Shown: positions 15,645 to 24,640, counted from the first letter of the stretch. The stretch: DNA of 64,000 nt from Zoogloea sp041917255 (GCA_041917255.1 JAYRYA010000026.1:1-64000); one strand, 5' to 3'. A program made the numbers and translations. The notes: a model not told the origin generated them from the sequence alone.

Positions 15645-17147
15645 ATGCTTTTCTGGTTCGTCATTGCCTACTGGCTGATCTCGGTAGCCATCGGCCTCGC
15701 CGCCGCCACGCGGGTCCATAACACCAAGGACTTCGCGGTGGCGGGTCGCCACCTGCCTTTCTACATGGTCACCGCCACGGTGTTCGCCACCTGGTTCGGC
15801 TCGGAGGCCGTGCTGGGGGTGCCGGCGACCTTCCTCAACGAGGGCCTGCACGGGGTGGTGGCCGATCCCTTCGGGGCGTCCCTGTGCCTCATCCTGGTCG
15901 GCCTGTTCTTCGCCGCGCCGCTGTACCGCATGAACCTGCTGACCATCGGCGACTTCTACAAGAAGCGCTACGGGCGCAGCGTCGAGGTGCTCACCACCAT
16001 CGCCATCGTGATCTCTTACCTGGGCTGGGTGGGGGCGCAGATCTCGGCGCTGGGGCTGGTGTTCAACGTGGTGTCGGACGGTGCCATCAGCAAGACGATG
16101 GGCATGTGGATCGGGTCCGGCACCATCCTCATCTACACCCTGTTCGGTGGCATGTGGGCGGTGGCGGTCACCGATTTCCTCCAGATGATCATCATCGTGA
16201 TCGGCATGCTGTGGATCGGGGGTGAGGTGAGCGGCATGGCCGGTGGCGTGGGCGTGGTGGTGAGCCACGCGATGGAGGCCGGCAAGTTCAACATGCTGCC
16301 GCCGCCCGACGCCAGGGAGATCATCGCCTTCATTGCCGCGGCGATCACCATGATGCTGGGCTCGATTCCCCAGCAGGACGTGTTCCAGCGGGTGCAGTCG
16401 GCCAAGTCCGAGAGGATCGCGGTGTGGGGTTCGGTGCTGGGCGGCAGTCTGTATCTGCTGTTTGCCTTCGTGCCGATGTTCCTGGCCTATTCGGCCACGC
16501 TGATCGACCCGGAGATGGTCGCCCGGCTCATCGATACCGATTCCCAGATGATCCTGCCCGAGCTGGTGCTCACCAAGGCGCCCCTGTTTGCCCAGGTGAT
16601 GTTCTTCGGGGCGCTGCTGTCGGCCATCAAGAGCTGCGCCTCGGCCACCCTGCTGGCCCCGTCGGTCACCTTCACCGAGAACATCCTCCGGCCTGCGCTG
16701 CCGCACCTCACCGACAAGAAGCTGCTGTTCTGGATGCGCGTCGTCACGTTGATCTTCACGGTGCTGGTCACCATTTACGCCATGTTCTCCAAGGCCAGCA
16801 TCTTCAAGATGGTCGAGAACGCCTATCAGGTGACGCTGGTGGCAGCATTCATCCCGCTGCTGTGTGGGCTGTTCTGGCGGCGGGCCACCAACCAGGGCGC
16901 GCTGGCCTCGATCGTCTGCGGCGTCGCCGTGTGGCTGGGCGTGCATCTGGCCGGCGGCGAAGACCCCTTTGTGCCGGCCCAGTTGGCCGGGCTGATCGCC
17001 AGCGCTGTCGGCATGGTCGTCGGTTCGCTGGTGAAGCAGTGGGTGCCCCACGATATCGGTGTGCATGACCGCCTGCGTCACGGCCATCACGCCGCCAACG
17101 CCCACGGCGTGGCCCACGAGGGCATCGGGGCGGTGCATCGGCATTGA
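15645..17147 (+). CDS. Sodium:solute symporter family protein
   Basis: A 500-residue membrane protein of the SSS (SLC5-like) family with about 13 hydrophobic helices. Early features are the helix-1 region, then NTKDFAVAGRHLPFYMVTAT and TWFGSEAVLGVPATF. Further on are the conserved LLTIGDFYKKRYGRSVEVLT and a long run of helices ending in a His-rich cytoplasmic tail (RHGHHAANAHGVAHEG). Transport would be Na+-coupled uptake of a small organic solute, not identifiable here. The ATG at 15645 was chosen over an upstream in-frame TTG at 15639. No clear Shine-Dalgarno sequence is visible, and the leader is short and T-rich. It is divergent from ubiU. Confidence 0.92.
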   Translation: MLFWFVIAYWLISVAIGLAAATRVHNTKDFAVAGRHLPFYMVTATVFATWFGSEAVLGVPATFLNEGLHGVVADPFGASLCLILVGLFFAAPLYRMNLLTIGDFYKKRYGRSVEVLTTIAIVISYLGWVGAQISALGLVFNVVSDGAISKTMGMWIGSGTILIYTLFGGMWAVAVTDFLQMIIIVIGMLWIGGEVSGMAGGVGVVVSHAMEAGKFNMLPPPDAREIIAFIAAAITMMLGSIPQQDVFQRVQSAKSERIAVWGSVLGGSLYLLFAFVPMFLAYSATLIDPEMVARLIDTDSQMILPELVLTKAPLFAQVMFFGALLSAIKSCASATLLAPSVTFTENILRPALPHLTDKKLLFWMRVVTLIFTVLVTIYAMFSKASIFKMVENAYQVTLVAAFIPLLCGLFWRRATNQGALASIVCGVAVWLGVHLAGGEDPFVPAQLAGLIASAVGMVVGSLVKQWVPHDIGVHDRLRHGHHAANAHGVAHEGIGAVHRH

Positions 17148-17149
17148 TG

Positions 17150-17292
17150 GGGAGTGGGGAATGGGAAATGGCTTGAGGCCGCTGAACCCCGTTCCCGTCT
17201 TGTGATCTGTCACTGAGCTTACCGCAGTGGCTCCGCCGATTCAGTGATCGCCCCACCCCCTATTTCCCAACCCCCATTACCCACTCTCCATC
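17150..17292. repeat. Polypurine/polypyrimidine inverted repeat between two genes
   Basis: A purine-rich run containing GGGGAGTGGGGAATGGGAAA (from about 17151) is mirrored by a pyrimidine-rich run containing CCATTACCCACTCTCCATC (up to 17292). Together they form a long imperfect inverted repeat around a central stretch with CACTGA/TCAGTG. It could fold into an extended stem in the intergenic RNA. Similar purine-rich spacers occur in related genomes. Confidence 0.5.
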
Positions 17293-17297
17293 GCGCC

Positions 17298-17906
17298 ATG
17301 ACCGCCACTGCTCAAGCCCTGCCCACCGAGATTCCGCTGTTTCCCCTCGGCGTGGTGCTGTTTCCTGACGGCGTGCTGCAGCTCAAGCTGTTCGAGGCGC
17401 GCTATCTCGACATGGCGGCGCGCTGCATGAAGGCCAACGCGCCTTTTGGCGTGTGCCTGATCCGGGAGGGCGGCGAGGTGGGCGAGCCGGCGGTGCCGCA
17501 CGCCATCGGCTGCATGGCACGCATCGTGGATTGGGACATGTCCCAGCCGGGGCTGCTCTTCATCTCCACCCGTGGTGGCCCGCGCTTCCGCATCGTCGAG
17601 CGCACCATCCAGCACGACAAGCTCCAGACCGCCCGCGTCGAGTGGCTGCCCGAACCCGCGCCCCAGCCGGTGCCGACCGCGCTGGCCGACATGCTGCCGC
17701 TGCTTCAGGCCATCGTCACCGACGCCGGCGACAGCGTCTTCCCGCCGCCCCACCGTTTCGACGACGCCACCTGGGTCGGCTACCGCCTGGCGGAGGTGCT
17801 GCCCATCCCGCCCGAAGCCCGGGTGCGATTGCTCGAACTTGACGATACGATTTCGCGGCTGGAGATCCTTTACACGTATCTCAAGCAGCACAAGCTGGTG
17901 GGTTGA
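17298..17906 (+). CDS. LON substrate-binding-domain protein
   Basis: A 202-residue stand-alone LON N-terminal (substrate-binding) domain protein, without ATPase or protease domains. The start EIPLFPLGVVLFPDGVLQLK and the next FEARYLDMAARCMKANAPFG are the standard LON-domain signature. Such proteins are widespread in betaproteobacteria. A role in protein quality control is assumed by homology to the Lon N-domain but is not proven. The start ATG at 17298 immediately follows the inverted-repeat spacer. It is convergent with the regulator at 17964. Confidence 0.9.
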   Translation: MTATAQALPTEIPLFPLGVVLFPDGVLQLKLFEARYLDMAARCMKANAPFGVCLIREGGEVGEPAVPHAIGCMARIVDWDMSQPGLLFISTRGGPRFRIVERTIQHDKLQTARVEWLPEPAPQPVPTALADMLPLLQAIVTDAGDSVFPPPHRFDDATWVGYRLAEVLPIPPEARVRLLELDDTISRLEILYTYLKQHKLVG

Positions 17907-17963
17907 GGTCGTTCCGGCGCAGAGCCTGGCCGATGGGGCCGGGGCGGGGCGCGAGGTCCGTCG

Positions 17964-18629
17964 TCAGGTGGGCGCCATGCGCAGGGGGGCGCCTGCTGGC
18001 AGGTCGGTCAGCCCATGTCGCACGGCCAGCCGCAGGAGATGGAAGTCGTTGTCGACGCCGAGTTTCTGACGCACCGACGACATGTGGTTGTGCACCGTCT
18101 TCTGGCTCAGATGCAGGCGCTGGGCGATGGCATCCACCGATTCACCGTTCACCGCCATGCGCAGCACCTCGAACTCCCGCGGGGTGAGCCGTGAAAGGGG
18201 CGCTTCCTCGGCCAGGGCCGCGCTTGCGACGCCCTGCGCCACCTCGGCCGACAGCACCCGGCGCCCCACGGCAACATCGCGGATCGCCGTCAGGACCTCG
18301 CCCGGTTCGCTGTTCTTGGTGAGGTAGCCAAGGGCGCCTGCGCGCATCGCCTGAACGACGAAGCTGGGGTTGTCGTGCATGCTGACCACCAGCACCCGCA
18401 GCTGCGGTTCCCGCGCCAGCATGCGCCGGATGGCATCGATGCCGCTGCTTTCGCGCAGGCTCAGATCCACCATTGCCACGTCGACGCCGCCGCTTTCGCA
18501 CAAGCGCGCATAAGCCTCATCGGCGGTGGCAGCCTCGCCGACCACCACCAGATCCGTTTCTGCGTCGATCAGTCGGCGGTAGCCGGTGCGCACCACGGCG
18601 TGGTCTTCCACGAGCATGATCCGGATCAT
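17964..18629 (-). CDS. NarL/LuxR-type response regulator next to the alcohol dehydrogenase locus
   Basis: A 221-residue response regulator. The receiver domain (residues 1-120) has MIRIMLVEDHAVVRTGYRRL, phospho-acceptor Asp in VAMVDLSLRES and Lys in GYLTKNSEPGE. The LuxR-type helix-turn-helix has LTPREFEVLRMAVNGESVD and SQKTVHNHMSSVRQKLGV. It is divergent from the ExaA-type dehydrogenase gene. NarL-type regulators such as AgmR/ErdR control quinoprotein ethanol oxidation in pseudomonads, so a similar role is inferred here. No histidine kinase is adjacent. Its closest relative in the window is the regulator at 44688, also beside a PQQ dehydrogenase gene. Confidence 0.9.
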   Translation of the reverse strand: MIRIMLVEDHAVVRTGYRRLIDAETDLVVVGEAATADEAYARLCESGGVDVAMVDLSLRESSGIDAIRRMLAREPQLRVLVVSMHDNPSFVVQAMRAGALGYLTKNSEPGEVLTAIRDVAVGRRVLSAEVAQGVASAALAEEAPLSRLTPREFEVLRMAVNGESVDAIAQRLHLSQKTVHNHMSSVRQKLGVDNDFHLLRLAVRHGLTDLPAGAPLRMAPT

Positions 18630-19100
18630 TGGCGGCCCGTCTCTGCAGCGCTGCCGGCGCCGCGCTCCGCTGTACCGGCCGGCTGCGTCACATTGGAGCG
18701 GTCTGTCTGCGGCAGGGCGGGACGTCTCGGCGTGATGCAATGTTTGCGCCTGGCGGCGGCATGCCGGCCGGCCGGCGCCGCCTCGTGGGCCATCGGGCCC
18801 GTCGGGGCTTCGGTGAGGGCGCGTGTGGGCTCCTGCGTCCCTTGCGCGCCCCGATTCTCACCAAGCCATCTCATCGCTTGCTCCTTTGATTCTGCTGTCC
18901 TCGGACGGAACAGTTTGCAACGCCCGTGCCAGCCTGAGGCGGTTTTCAGGCCGGGAAAGTTTCCCGACGTTGCGGGGAGCATCTCCCGCGACAGGGGTAA
19001 AGCGCGCCTTGGATACTGGATTTAGCGCAGGGCGTTGGCGTCGCGGGAGGTCGATGGCCACGCGCAGGACATCACAACAATCCGGAGACAAGGAGTCCAC
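18630..19100. other. 471-bp divergent intergenic region with no visible gene
   Basis: This region separates the NarL-type regulator from the alcohol dehydrogenase gene. Reading frames here have no coding character. It should hold the dehydrogenase promoter, but neither a clear sigma-70 pair nor a sigma-54 GG/GC signature was found. An AAGGAG ribosome-binding site (19089-19094) precedes the dehydrogenase ATG. Confidence 0.6.
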
Positions 19101-20975
19101 ATGAAAGGAATCAATCAAGCCCGTCGGTTCAAGCCGGCCGTGCTGGCGCTTGCGCTGGCCACGCTGTGTGCAGGTGGCGCCCAGGCTGCTGGCAAGGCCG
19201 TCACCTGGGACGACATCCGCAACGACGACAAGACCCCGGGCGACGTGCTCACCTACGGCCTGGGCCTGAAGGCCCAGCGGCATAGCCCGCTCAAGACGGT
19301 CAATACCAAGAACGTGGCTGGCCTGGTGCCGGTGTGGAGCTTCTCGTTCGGCGGCGAAAAGCAGCGCGGCCAGGAGGCCCAGGCGCTGGTTCATGATGGC
19401 GTGATCTACGTGACCTCCTCGTACTCGCGGATCTACGCCGTCGAGGCGAAGACCGGCAAGCGCCTGTGGGAATACGAGGCCCGCCTGCCGGAAGACATCC
19501 GCCCATGCTGCGACGTGGTCAACCGCGGCGCCGCCATCTACGGCGACAAGATCTACTTCGGCACCCTGGACGCCGGCATCGTGGCCCTCAACAAGGACAC
19601 CGGCAAGGTCGTCTGGAAGAAGAAGTGGGGCGACCACAAGGTCGGCTACACCATGACCGGCGCGCCCTTCGTGATCCAGGACCAGCATAGCGGCAAGGTG
19701 CTGCTGGTGCATGGCTCGTCGGGCGACGAGTTCGGCGTGGTGGGCTGGCTGTTCGCCCGCGACCCGGAGACCGGCGAGGAAGTCTGGGCCCGCCCGATGG
19801 TTGAAGGCCACATGGGCCGCCTGAACGGCAAGGACAGCACCCCCACCGGCGACGCCAGCGCCCCCACCTGGCCGAAGGACAAGGACGGCAAGCCCACCGA
19901 GGCCTGGCATCACGGCGGCGGCGCCCCGTGGCAGACCGCCAGCTTCGACCTCGAGAAGAACATGGTCGTGATCGGCACCGGCAACCCGGCGCCCTGGAAC
20001 ACCTGGAAGCGCACCCAGGAAGGCGACGATCCGCGCAACTGGCCCAGCCTGTTCACCTCCGGCCAGGCCTACGTGGACGCCAGCACCGGCGAGCTGAAGG
20101 GCTTCTTCCAGCACACCCCCAACGACGCCTGGGATTTCTCCGGCAACAACTCGGTGGTGCTCTTCGAGTACAAGGACCCGAAGACCGGCAAGCTCGTGAA
20201 GGCCTCCGCCCACGCCGACCGTAACGGCTTCTTCTTCGTCACCGACCGGGAAAAGCTCACCAACGGCGCCGGCTACCCGAACAAGCCCACCTCGCTGATC
20301 GGCGCCTGGCCGTTCGTGGATGGCATCACCTGGGCCAAGGGCTGGGACCTGAGCACCGGCAAGCCCATCGAGACCGGCAACCGTCCGCCCGAGCCGAAGG
20401 CCGGCAGCGAGAAGGGTGACAGCGTCTTCGTGTCGCCGCCCTTCCTGGGTGGCACCAACTGGATGCCCATGTCGTACAGCCCGGACACCGGCCTGTTCTA
20501 CATCCCCGCCAACCACTGGGCGATGGACTACTGGACCGAGCACCTGACCTACAAGGCCGGCTCCGCCTACCTGGGCCAGGGCTTCCGCATCAAGCGCCTG
20601 TTCGACGACCACGTGGGCACCCTGCGCGCGATCGACCCGAAGAGCGGCAAGATCGCCTGGGAGCACAAGGAGAAGTTCCCACTGTGGGCCGGCACGCTCA
20701 CCACCGCGGGCGGGCTGCTTTTCACGGGCACGTCGGATGGCTTCATCAAGGCGTTTGACGCCAGGACCGGCAAGGAACTGTGGAAATTCCAGACCGGCTC
20801 CGGGATCGTCTCCGTGCCCATCACCTGGGAACAGGACGGCGAGCAGTACATCGGCCTGTCCTCCGGCTACGGCGGCGCCGTGCCCCTGTGGGGCGGCGAC
20901 ATGGCCGACCTCACCAAGCAGGTCACCCAGGGCGGTTCGTACTGGGTCTTCAAGCTGCCCAAGGCTGGCCGCTGA
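19101..20975 (+). CDS. exaA: PQQ-dependent alcohol dehydrogenase, ExaA/PedE type
   Basis: A 624-residue periplasmic quinoprotein that oxidises primary alcohols and passes electrons to a cytochrome c. A signal peptide ends near AGGAQAAGK. The eight-bladed propeller shows the adjacent-cysteine disulfide Cys136-Cys137 (RPCCDVV), the metal-site region IGTGNPAPW, and the catalytic Asp345 in NDAWDFSGNN. The residue two after the catalytic Asp is Ser347, not Asp, which marks a calcium-type rather than lanthanide-type enzyme. The C-terminal half closely follows Pseudomonas ExaA (e.g. SAYLGQGFRIKR, VPLWGGDMADLT). A good AAGGAG site precedes the ATG. The cytochrome c at 21697 is a plausible acceptor. 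Confidence 0.93.
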   Translation: MKGINQARRFKPAVLALALATLCAGGAQAAGKAVTWDDIRNDDKTPGDVLTYGLGLKAQRHSPLKTVNTKNVAGLVPVWSFSFGGEKQRGQEAQALVHDGVIYVTSSYSRIYAVEAKTGKRLWEYEARLPEDIRPCCDVVNRGAAIYGDKIYFGTLDAGIVALNKDTGKVVWKKKWGDHKVGYTMTGAPFVIQDQHSGKVLLVHGSSGDEFGVVGWLFARDPETGEEVWARPMVEGHMGRLNGKDSTPTGDASAPTWPKDKDGKPTEAWHHGGGAPWQTASFDLEKNMVVIGTGNPAPWNTWKRTQEGDDPRNWPSLFTSGQAYVDASTGELKGFFQHTPNDAWDFSGNNSVVLFEYKDPKTGKLVKASAHADRNGFFFVTDREKLTNGAGYPNKPTSLIGAWPFVDGITWAKGWDLSTGKPIETGNRPPEPKAGSEKGDSVFVSPPFLGGTNWMPMSYSPDTGLFYIPANHWAMDYWTEHLTYKAGSAYLGQGFRIKRLFDDHVGTLRAIDPKSGKIAWEHKEKFPLWAGTLTTAGGLLFTGTSDGFIKAFDARTGKELWKFQTGSGIVSVPITWEQDGEQYIGLSSGYGGAVPLWGGDMADLTKQVTQGGSYWVFKLPKAGR

Positions 20976-21098
20976 GCCCGGTGGGGGTGTCCGTGTCGTC
21001 TCCCGCGGGCACCCCCTTTCAGCCTGGCATCGACGGCGGCGTGCGCCCGGTGCGCACGTTCGCCCGTCGTCTCTCCCCTCATCCAGAAAGGACACGCA

Positions 21099-21692
21099 AT
21101 GCGGTCCGTTTTTCCGCGTGCGGCGCTGGCGGCGATGGCCGTCGGGCTGCTCCTTGCCGGCCCCGAGGCGGGTGCGCGGGGTAATCCCGCCGAACCCGAA
21201 GTGCACGGCACCTGCGGCATGTGGCCCCACGCCCGCTGCCGGGGCGCCGATCTGCGCCACAAGGATCTGTCGGCCCTCGACCTCGCCGGCGCCGACTTCA
21301 CCGGCGCCAACCTCGCCCGGGCCGACCTGCGCGCCGCCAACCTGGCCGGGGCGATCTTCGACGGCGCCGATCTCAGCGGCGCGCGCCTCTCCAAGGCCAA
21401 CGCGCCCGGCGCCTCCTTCCGCAACGCCCGCCTCGTCGGGGCCGACCTGGAGTTCGCCCGCATCATGCGCGCCGACTTCACCGGCGCCGATCTCACCGCG
21501 GCCAACATGGAAGCGGCCCGCGCCGCCTTCACGTGGTTCAACAAGGCCCGGCTCACCAACGCCAACCTTCAGGAGACCAAGTTCAACGCCACCGACCTGC
21601 GCGGCGCCAATCTGGAAGGCGCGCTGCTGCGCTACACGATCTTTCCCGACTCGACCTTCGACGGCTGCGTCGGCTGTCCGACCGACTGGTGA
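21099..21692 (+). CDS. Secreted pentapeptide-repeat protein
   Basis: A 197-residue protein with a signal peptide (MRSVFPRAALAAMAVGLLLA) and about 20 tandem A(D/N)LxX pentapeptide repeats from residue 45 on (e.g. ADFTGANLARADLRAANLAG), predicting a right-handed quadrilateral beta-helix. Flanking Cys residues (GTCGMWPHARCRG and DGCVGCPTDW) may form disulfides in the periplasm. It lies between the alcohol dehydrogenase and its cytochrome c, 4 bases before the latter, so it is probably co-transcribed and may support assembly or electron transfer. This is inference; the family has no single biochemical function. Confidence 0.87.
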   Translation: MRSVFPRAALAAMAVGLLLAGPEAGARGNPAEPEVHGTCGMWPHARCRGADLRHKDLSALDLAGADFTGANLARADLRAANLAGAIFDGADLSGARLSKANAPGASFRNARLVGADLEFARIMRADFTGADLTAANMEAARAAFTWFNKARLTNANLQETKFNATDLRGANLEGALLRYTIFPDSTFDGCVGCPTDW

Positions 21693-21696
21693 CGCC

Positions 21697-22176
21697 ATGA
21701 ATCCCTTCTTCCGACTTGTCGTTGCGGGGGCGCTGGCGCTGCTCATCCAGCCCGCCCTGGCCTTCGAGGTGGCCGAGCCCGCCGTCGCGACCTTCGATGT
21801 GGACACCACCGGCCTGCCGCCGCCACCGGCCGGCGAGGGCAACCCCTACCGCGGCAATGCCCGGGCGGCGGAGATCGGTCGGACCCTCTTCAATCAGACC
21901 TGCGCCCGCTGCCACGGCGTCGATGCGGTGAGCCGGAACATGCCCGGCCCCGATCTCACCCACCTCGACAAGGCCTGCCGGCCCATCGCCGACCCGGCGG
22001 TGCGCGCCCACTGCCTGGCCGACAACGACGCCTACTTTCTGGATTCCGTGCAGAACGGCAAGGTCCGCGTCGGGGTGAGCCACATGCCGGCCTGGAAGAC
22101 GGTGCTCTCCCCGCAGTTGATCTGGACGCTGCGCACCTTTCTCGAAAGCAAGGCCCCCGCGCGCCGGCCCGACTGA
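21697..22176 (+). CDS. Periplasmic mono-heme cytochrome c, PedF/c550-like
   Basis: A 159-residue class I cytochrome c with a signal peptide (cleavage near PALAFE) and one heme motif CARCH at residues 69-73. An axial Met candidate is MPAW in VGVSHMPAWKTV. The internal cysteines in KACRPIADPAVRAHCLADND resemble the PedF-type cytochromes that accept electrons from quinoprotein alcohol dehydrogenases. The position after the ExaA-type dehydrogenase and the pentapeptide protein supports this. It is followed 26 bases later by the histidine kinase gene. Confidence 0.9.
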   Translation: MNPFFRLVVAGALALLIQPALAFEVAEPAVATFDVDTTGLPPPPAGEGNPYRGNARAAEIGRTLFNQTCARCHGVDAVSRNMPGPDLTHLDKACRPIADPAVRAHCLADNDAYFLDSVQNGKVRVGVSHMPAWKTVLSPQLIWTLRTFLESKAPARRPD

Positions 22177-22202
22177 CGCCGCCGGCCGTTAGAATCCGGG
22201 GC

Positions 22203-24005
22203 ATGCATCGCGGATTCAGGGTGTTTCTCGCCGGCCTCGTCCTCGCCTTCCTGCCGCCGGCGGCCGTGCCGGCCCGGGCGGGCGACGAGGTGCGCATCGG
22301 CATCCTGGCCTGGCAGGGGCTGGAGGAGTCCGAAGTCCACTGGTCGTCCCTCTCCCACGGGCTGCAGGACAAGCTGCCCGGCCGGCGCATCGTGCTGCGC
22401 CCCTTCAACCTCGAAGGCATGGCCACGGCGCTGCGCGATGGCGAGCTGGATTTCGTGGTGACCAACCCCGGCCACTACGTGACGCTGGAAGCCAGCAGCG
22501 GCATCACCCGCATCGCCACCCAGGTGGCCGAGGCCTACCGCGAGCCCGGCCACGTGGTCGGCTCGGCGGTGGTGGTGCGCAGCGGGCGGAGCGACCTGCA
22601 GGCGCTGGCCGATCTGCGCGGGCGCAACCTGGCGGCGGTGTCGCCGGCGGCCTTCGGCGGCTATCAGGTGATGTGGGCCGAACTGCGCGAGGCGGGCGTC
22701 GACCCGGAGCAGGGCGAGCTCACCCCGCTGTTTACCGATTTTCCGATGATGCGGGTGCTGGATGCCGTGCGCAGCGGCCGCGCCGACGCCGGCGTGCTGC
22801 GCGCCTGCCTGCTGGAGCGGCTGGAGCGCGATGGCCTCGTGCCGGCGGGCGAGCTGCGCGTGCTGGCCCCCCGCGACAGCGCCGCGCCCTGCCGGGTGTC
22901 GTCGCGGCTGTATCCGGGCTGGGCCTTTGCTGCCGCCAGCGGCACCTCCGCCGCCCTGTCGCGGGACGTGCTGTTTGCGTTGCTGTCGCTCGAAGCCGGC
23001 GCCGACGGCGAATCGTGGAGCGTGCCGGCCGATTACCACCCCGTTCATGCGCTGCTGCGCGAGCTGCAGATCGGGCCCTACGCCTTCCTGCGCGAGCCGC
23101 GCTGGGCGGCGCTGTTCCGCCGCTACTGGCCGTGGCTGGCGGGGCTGGCGCTGTTGCTGCTGGCGGGGGGCGTCTACACCTTGCGGGTGGAACATCTGGT
23201 GCAGCGACGTACGCGGGAGCTCACCGCCGCGCTGGACGAGCGGCAGCGCCTGGAGGCGCGGGTCAGCGCCGGCCAGCGGCAGATGGATCATCTGTCGCGG
23301 CTGTCGATCCTCGGCGAGCTGTCGGGCACCCTCGCCCACGAACTCAACCAGCCCCTGGCAGCCATCGGCAACTACGCCCGCAGCCTGCTGCGGCGGCAGG
23401 ACCGGGGTCAGCTGTCGCCCGACGCGCTGCGCCAGGCGGCCGAGGAGATTGCCGGCGAATCCGAACGTGCCGCGGCCATCCTCGGCGGCATCCGCGCCTT
23501 TGCGCGCAAGCGCAGCCGGGTGCGCGAGGTGTGCGACATCCGCGCGCTGGTGGAGGATGCCGCGGCGCTGATGCGCGGCATGCTGGCCGGCGCGCCGCAC
23601 GTGGTGGTCGACGATGCCCTCGACCCCGCCGCCCGCAGGGTGGACGTGGACCCGCTACAGACCCAGCAGGTGCTCCTCAACCTATTCAAGAACGCCTGGG
23701 ACGCCCAGCTTGCCGCGGGCTCGCAGGCCCCCGTCGAGGTGCGCCTGCGGCGCGACGGCGACCGCTGCGCGGTGACGGTGCGCGACCACGGCATCGGCCT
23801 CGACACGGCCCAGTGCGCGCGCCTGTTCGAACCCTTCTTCACCACCAAGCCCGACGGCCTGGGCCTCGGCCTGTCGATCTGCAAGACGATCATCGAGGCC
23901 CACGGCGGCGCGCTGCAGGCGCAGCCCGCCGAGCCCGGGCCGGGGATGGTCTTCGCATTCACGTTGCCGCTGGCCGCACCGGCGGCCGATGGAGAAACTC
24001 CATGA
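22203..24005 (+). CDS. Sensor histidine kinase with periplasmic-binding-protein sensor (TtrS-like)
   Basis: A 600-residue inner-membrane kinase. The signal peptide is followed by a PhnD/TtrS-type periplasmic binding domain (residues about 28-300, with VRIGILAWQGLEESEVHWSS, LDFVVTNPGHYVTLEA). A transmembrane helix lies near 309-329, then a coiled linker. The HisKA has phospho-acceptor His379 in LAHELNQPLAAIGNY, and HATPase boxes follow (NLFKNAWDA, DHGIGLD, GLGLGLSICKTI). Its stop overlaps the regulator start (ATGA). TtrS senses tetrathionate; here the ligand is unknown, but the next protein contains a TsdA-like thiosulfate/tetrathionate module. Confidence 0.9.
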   Translation: MHRGFRVFLAGLVLAFLPPAAVPARAGDEVRIGILAWQGLEESEVHWSSLSHGLQDKLPGRRIVLRPFNLEGMATALRDGELDFVVTNPGHYVTLEASSGITRIATQVAEAYREPGHVVGSAVVVRSGRSDLQALADLRGRNLAAVSPAAFGGYQVMWAELREAGVDPEQGELTPLFTDFPMMRVLDAVRSGRADAGVLRACLLERLERDGLVPAGELRVLAPRDSAAPCRVSSRLYPGWAFAAASGTSAALSRDVLFALLSLEAGADGESWSVPADYHPVHALLRELQIGPYAFLREPRWAALFRRYWPWLAGLALLLLAGGVYTLRVEHLVQRRTRELTAALDERQRLEARVSAGQRQMDHLSRLSILGELSGTLAHELNQPLAAIGNYARSLLRRQDRGQLSPDALRQAAEEIAGESERAAAILGGIRAFARKRSRVREVCDIRALVEDAAALMRGMLAGAPHVVVDDALDPAARRVDVDPLQTQQVLLNLFKNAWDAQLAAGSQAPVEVRLRRDGDRCAVTVRDHGIGLDTAQCARLFEPFFTTKPDGLGLGLSICKTIIEAHGGALQAQPAEPGPGMVFAFTLPLAAPAADGETP

Positions 24006-24640
24006 CCCAGATCGACGCCGCCCAGCCGGTGATCCACGTGGTGGACGACGAGGCGCCGTTCCGCCGCTCGCTGCTCTTCCTGCTCGAATCCATGGGCTGG
24101 GCGGCGGTGGGCCACGAATCGGCCGAGGCATTCCTTGCCGCCGAGCCGCCGTTCCCGCCCGGCGGCGCGTGTCTGGTGCTGGACATCCGCATGCCGCGGG
24201 TCAGCGGGCTGGAGCTGCAGCGCCGCCTGCAGGCGGCTGCTTCGCCGTTCCCCATCGTTTTCATGACCGGCCACGGCGACGTGGAGCTGGCGGTGCAGGC
24301 GATGAAGGCCGGGGCGGTCGATTTTTTGCAGAAGCCCTTCAAGGACCAGCTCTTCCTCGACACCGTCGAGCGCGCGGTGCAGCTCAGCCTCGAACGCTAC
24401 GCGGCCACCCGGCGCCACCAGTCGGCCCGCGCCACCCTCGACCGCCTCACCGCCCGGGAGCGCGAGGTGGCCCGCCTGCTGGCGCTGGGCATGTCCAACA
24501 AGGATGTGGCTCGCCTACTCAACATCAGCGACAACACCGTGCATGTGCATCGCCAGCACGTGATGGAGAAGACCGAAACCGGCAGCGCCGCCGATCTGGC
24601 GCGGCTGATCCTGCGCGCCGACCCCGCCGGGCTCGACTGA
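24002..24640 (+). CDS. FixJ/TtrR-type response regulator
   Basis: A 212-residue regulator. The receiver domain has the phospho-acceptor in CLVLDIRMPRVSGLELQ, Thr in IVFMTGHGDVELAVQAMKAG and Lys in DFLQKPFKDQ. The C-terminal LuxR-type HTH carries LTAREREVARLLALGMSNKD and NISDNTVHVHRQHVMEKT. This is the FixJ/TtrR/TodT subclass. It is translationally coupled to the kinase at 22203 and lies 101 bases before the five-heme cytochrome gene, its likely target. Confidence 0.92.
   Translation: MTQIDAAQPVIHVVDDEAPFRRSLLFLLESMGWAAVGHESAEAFLAAEPPFPPGGACLVLDIRMPRVSGLELQRRLQAAASPFPIVFMTGHGDVELAVQAMKAGAVDFLQKPFKDQLFLDTVERAVQLSLERYAATRRHQSARATLDRLTAREREVARLLALGMSNKDVARLLNISDNTVHVHRQHVMEKTETGSAADLARLILRADPAGLD

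Noticed and set aside
19101..20975. Lanthanide-dependent (XoxF/PedH) assignment for the first PQQ dehydrogenase
   Set aside because: The residue two after the catalytic Asp is Ser347, so the extra lanthanide ligand is missing.
18858..21842. 994-codon open frame on the minus strand
   Set aside because: It is a shadow of exaA and the pentapeptide gene: low-complexity Gly/Ala/Val/His composition, no domain, and the sense strand encodes clear families.
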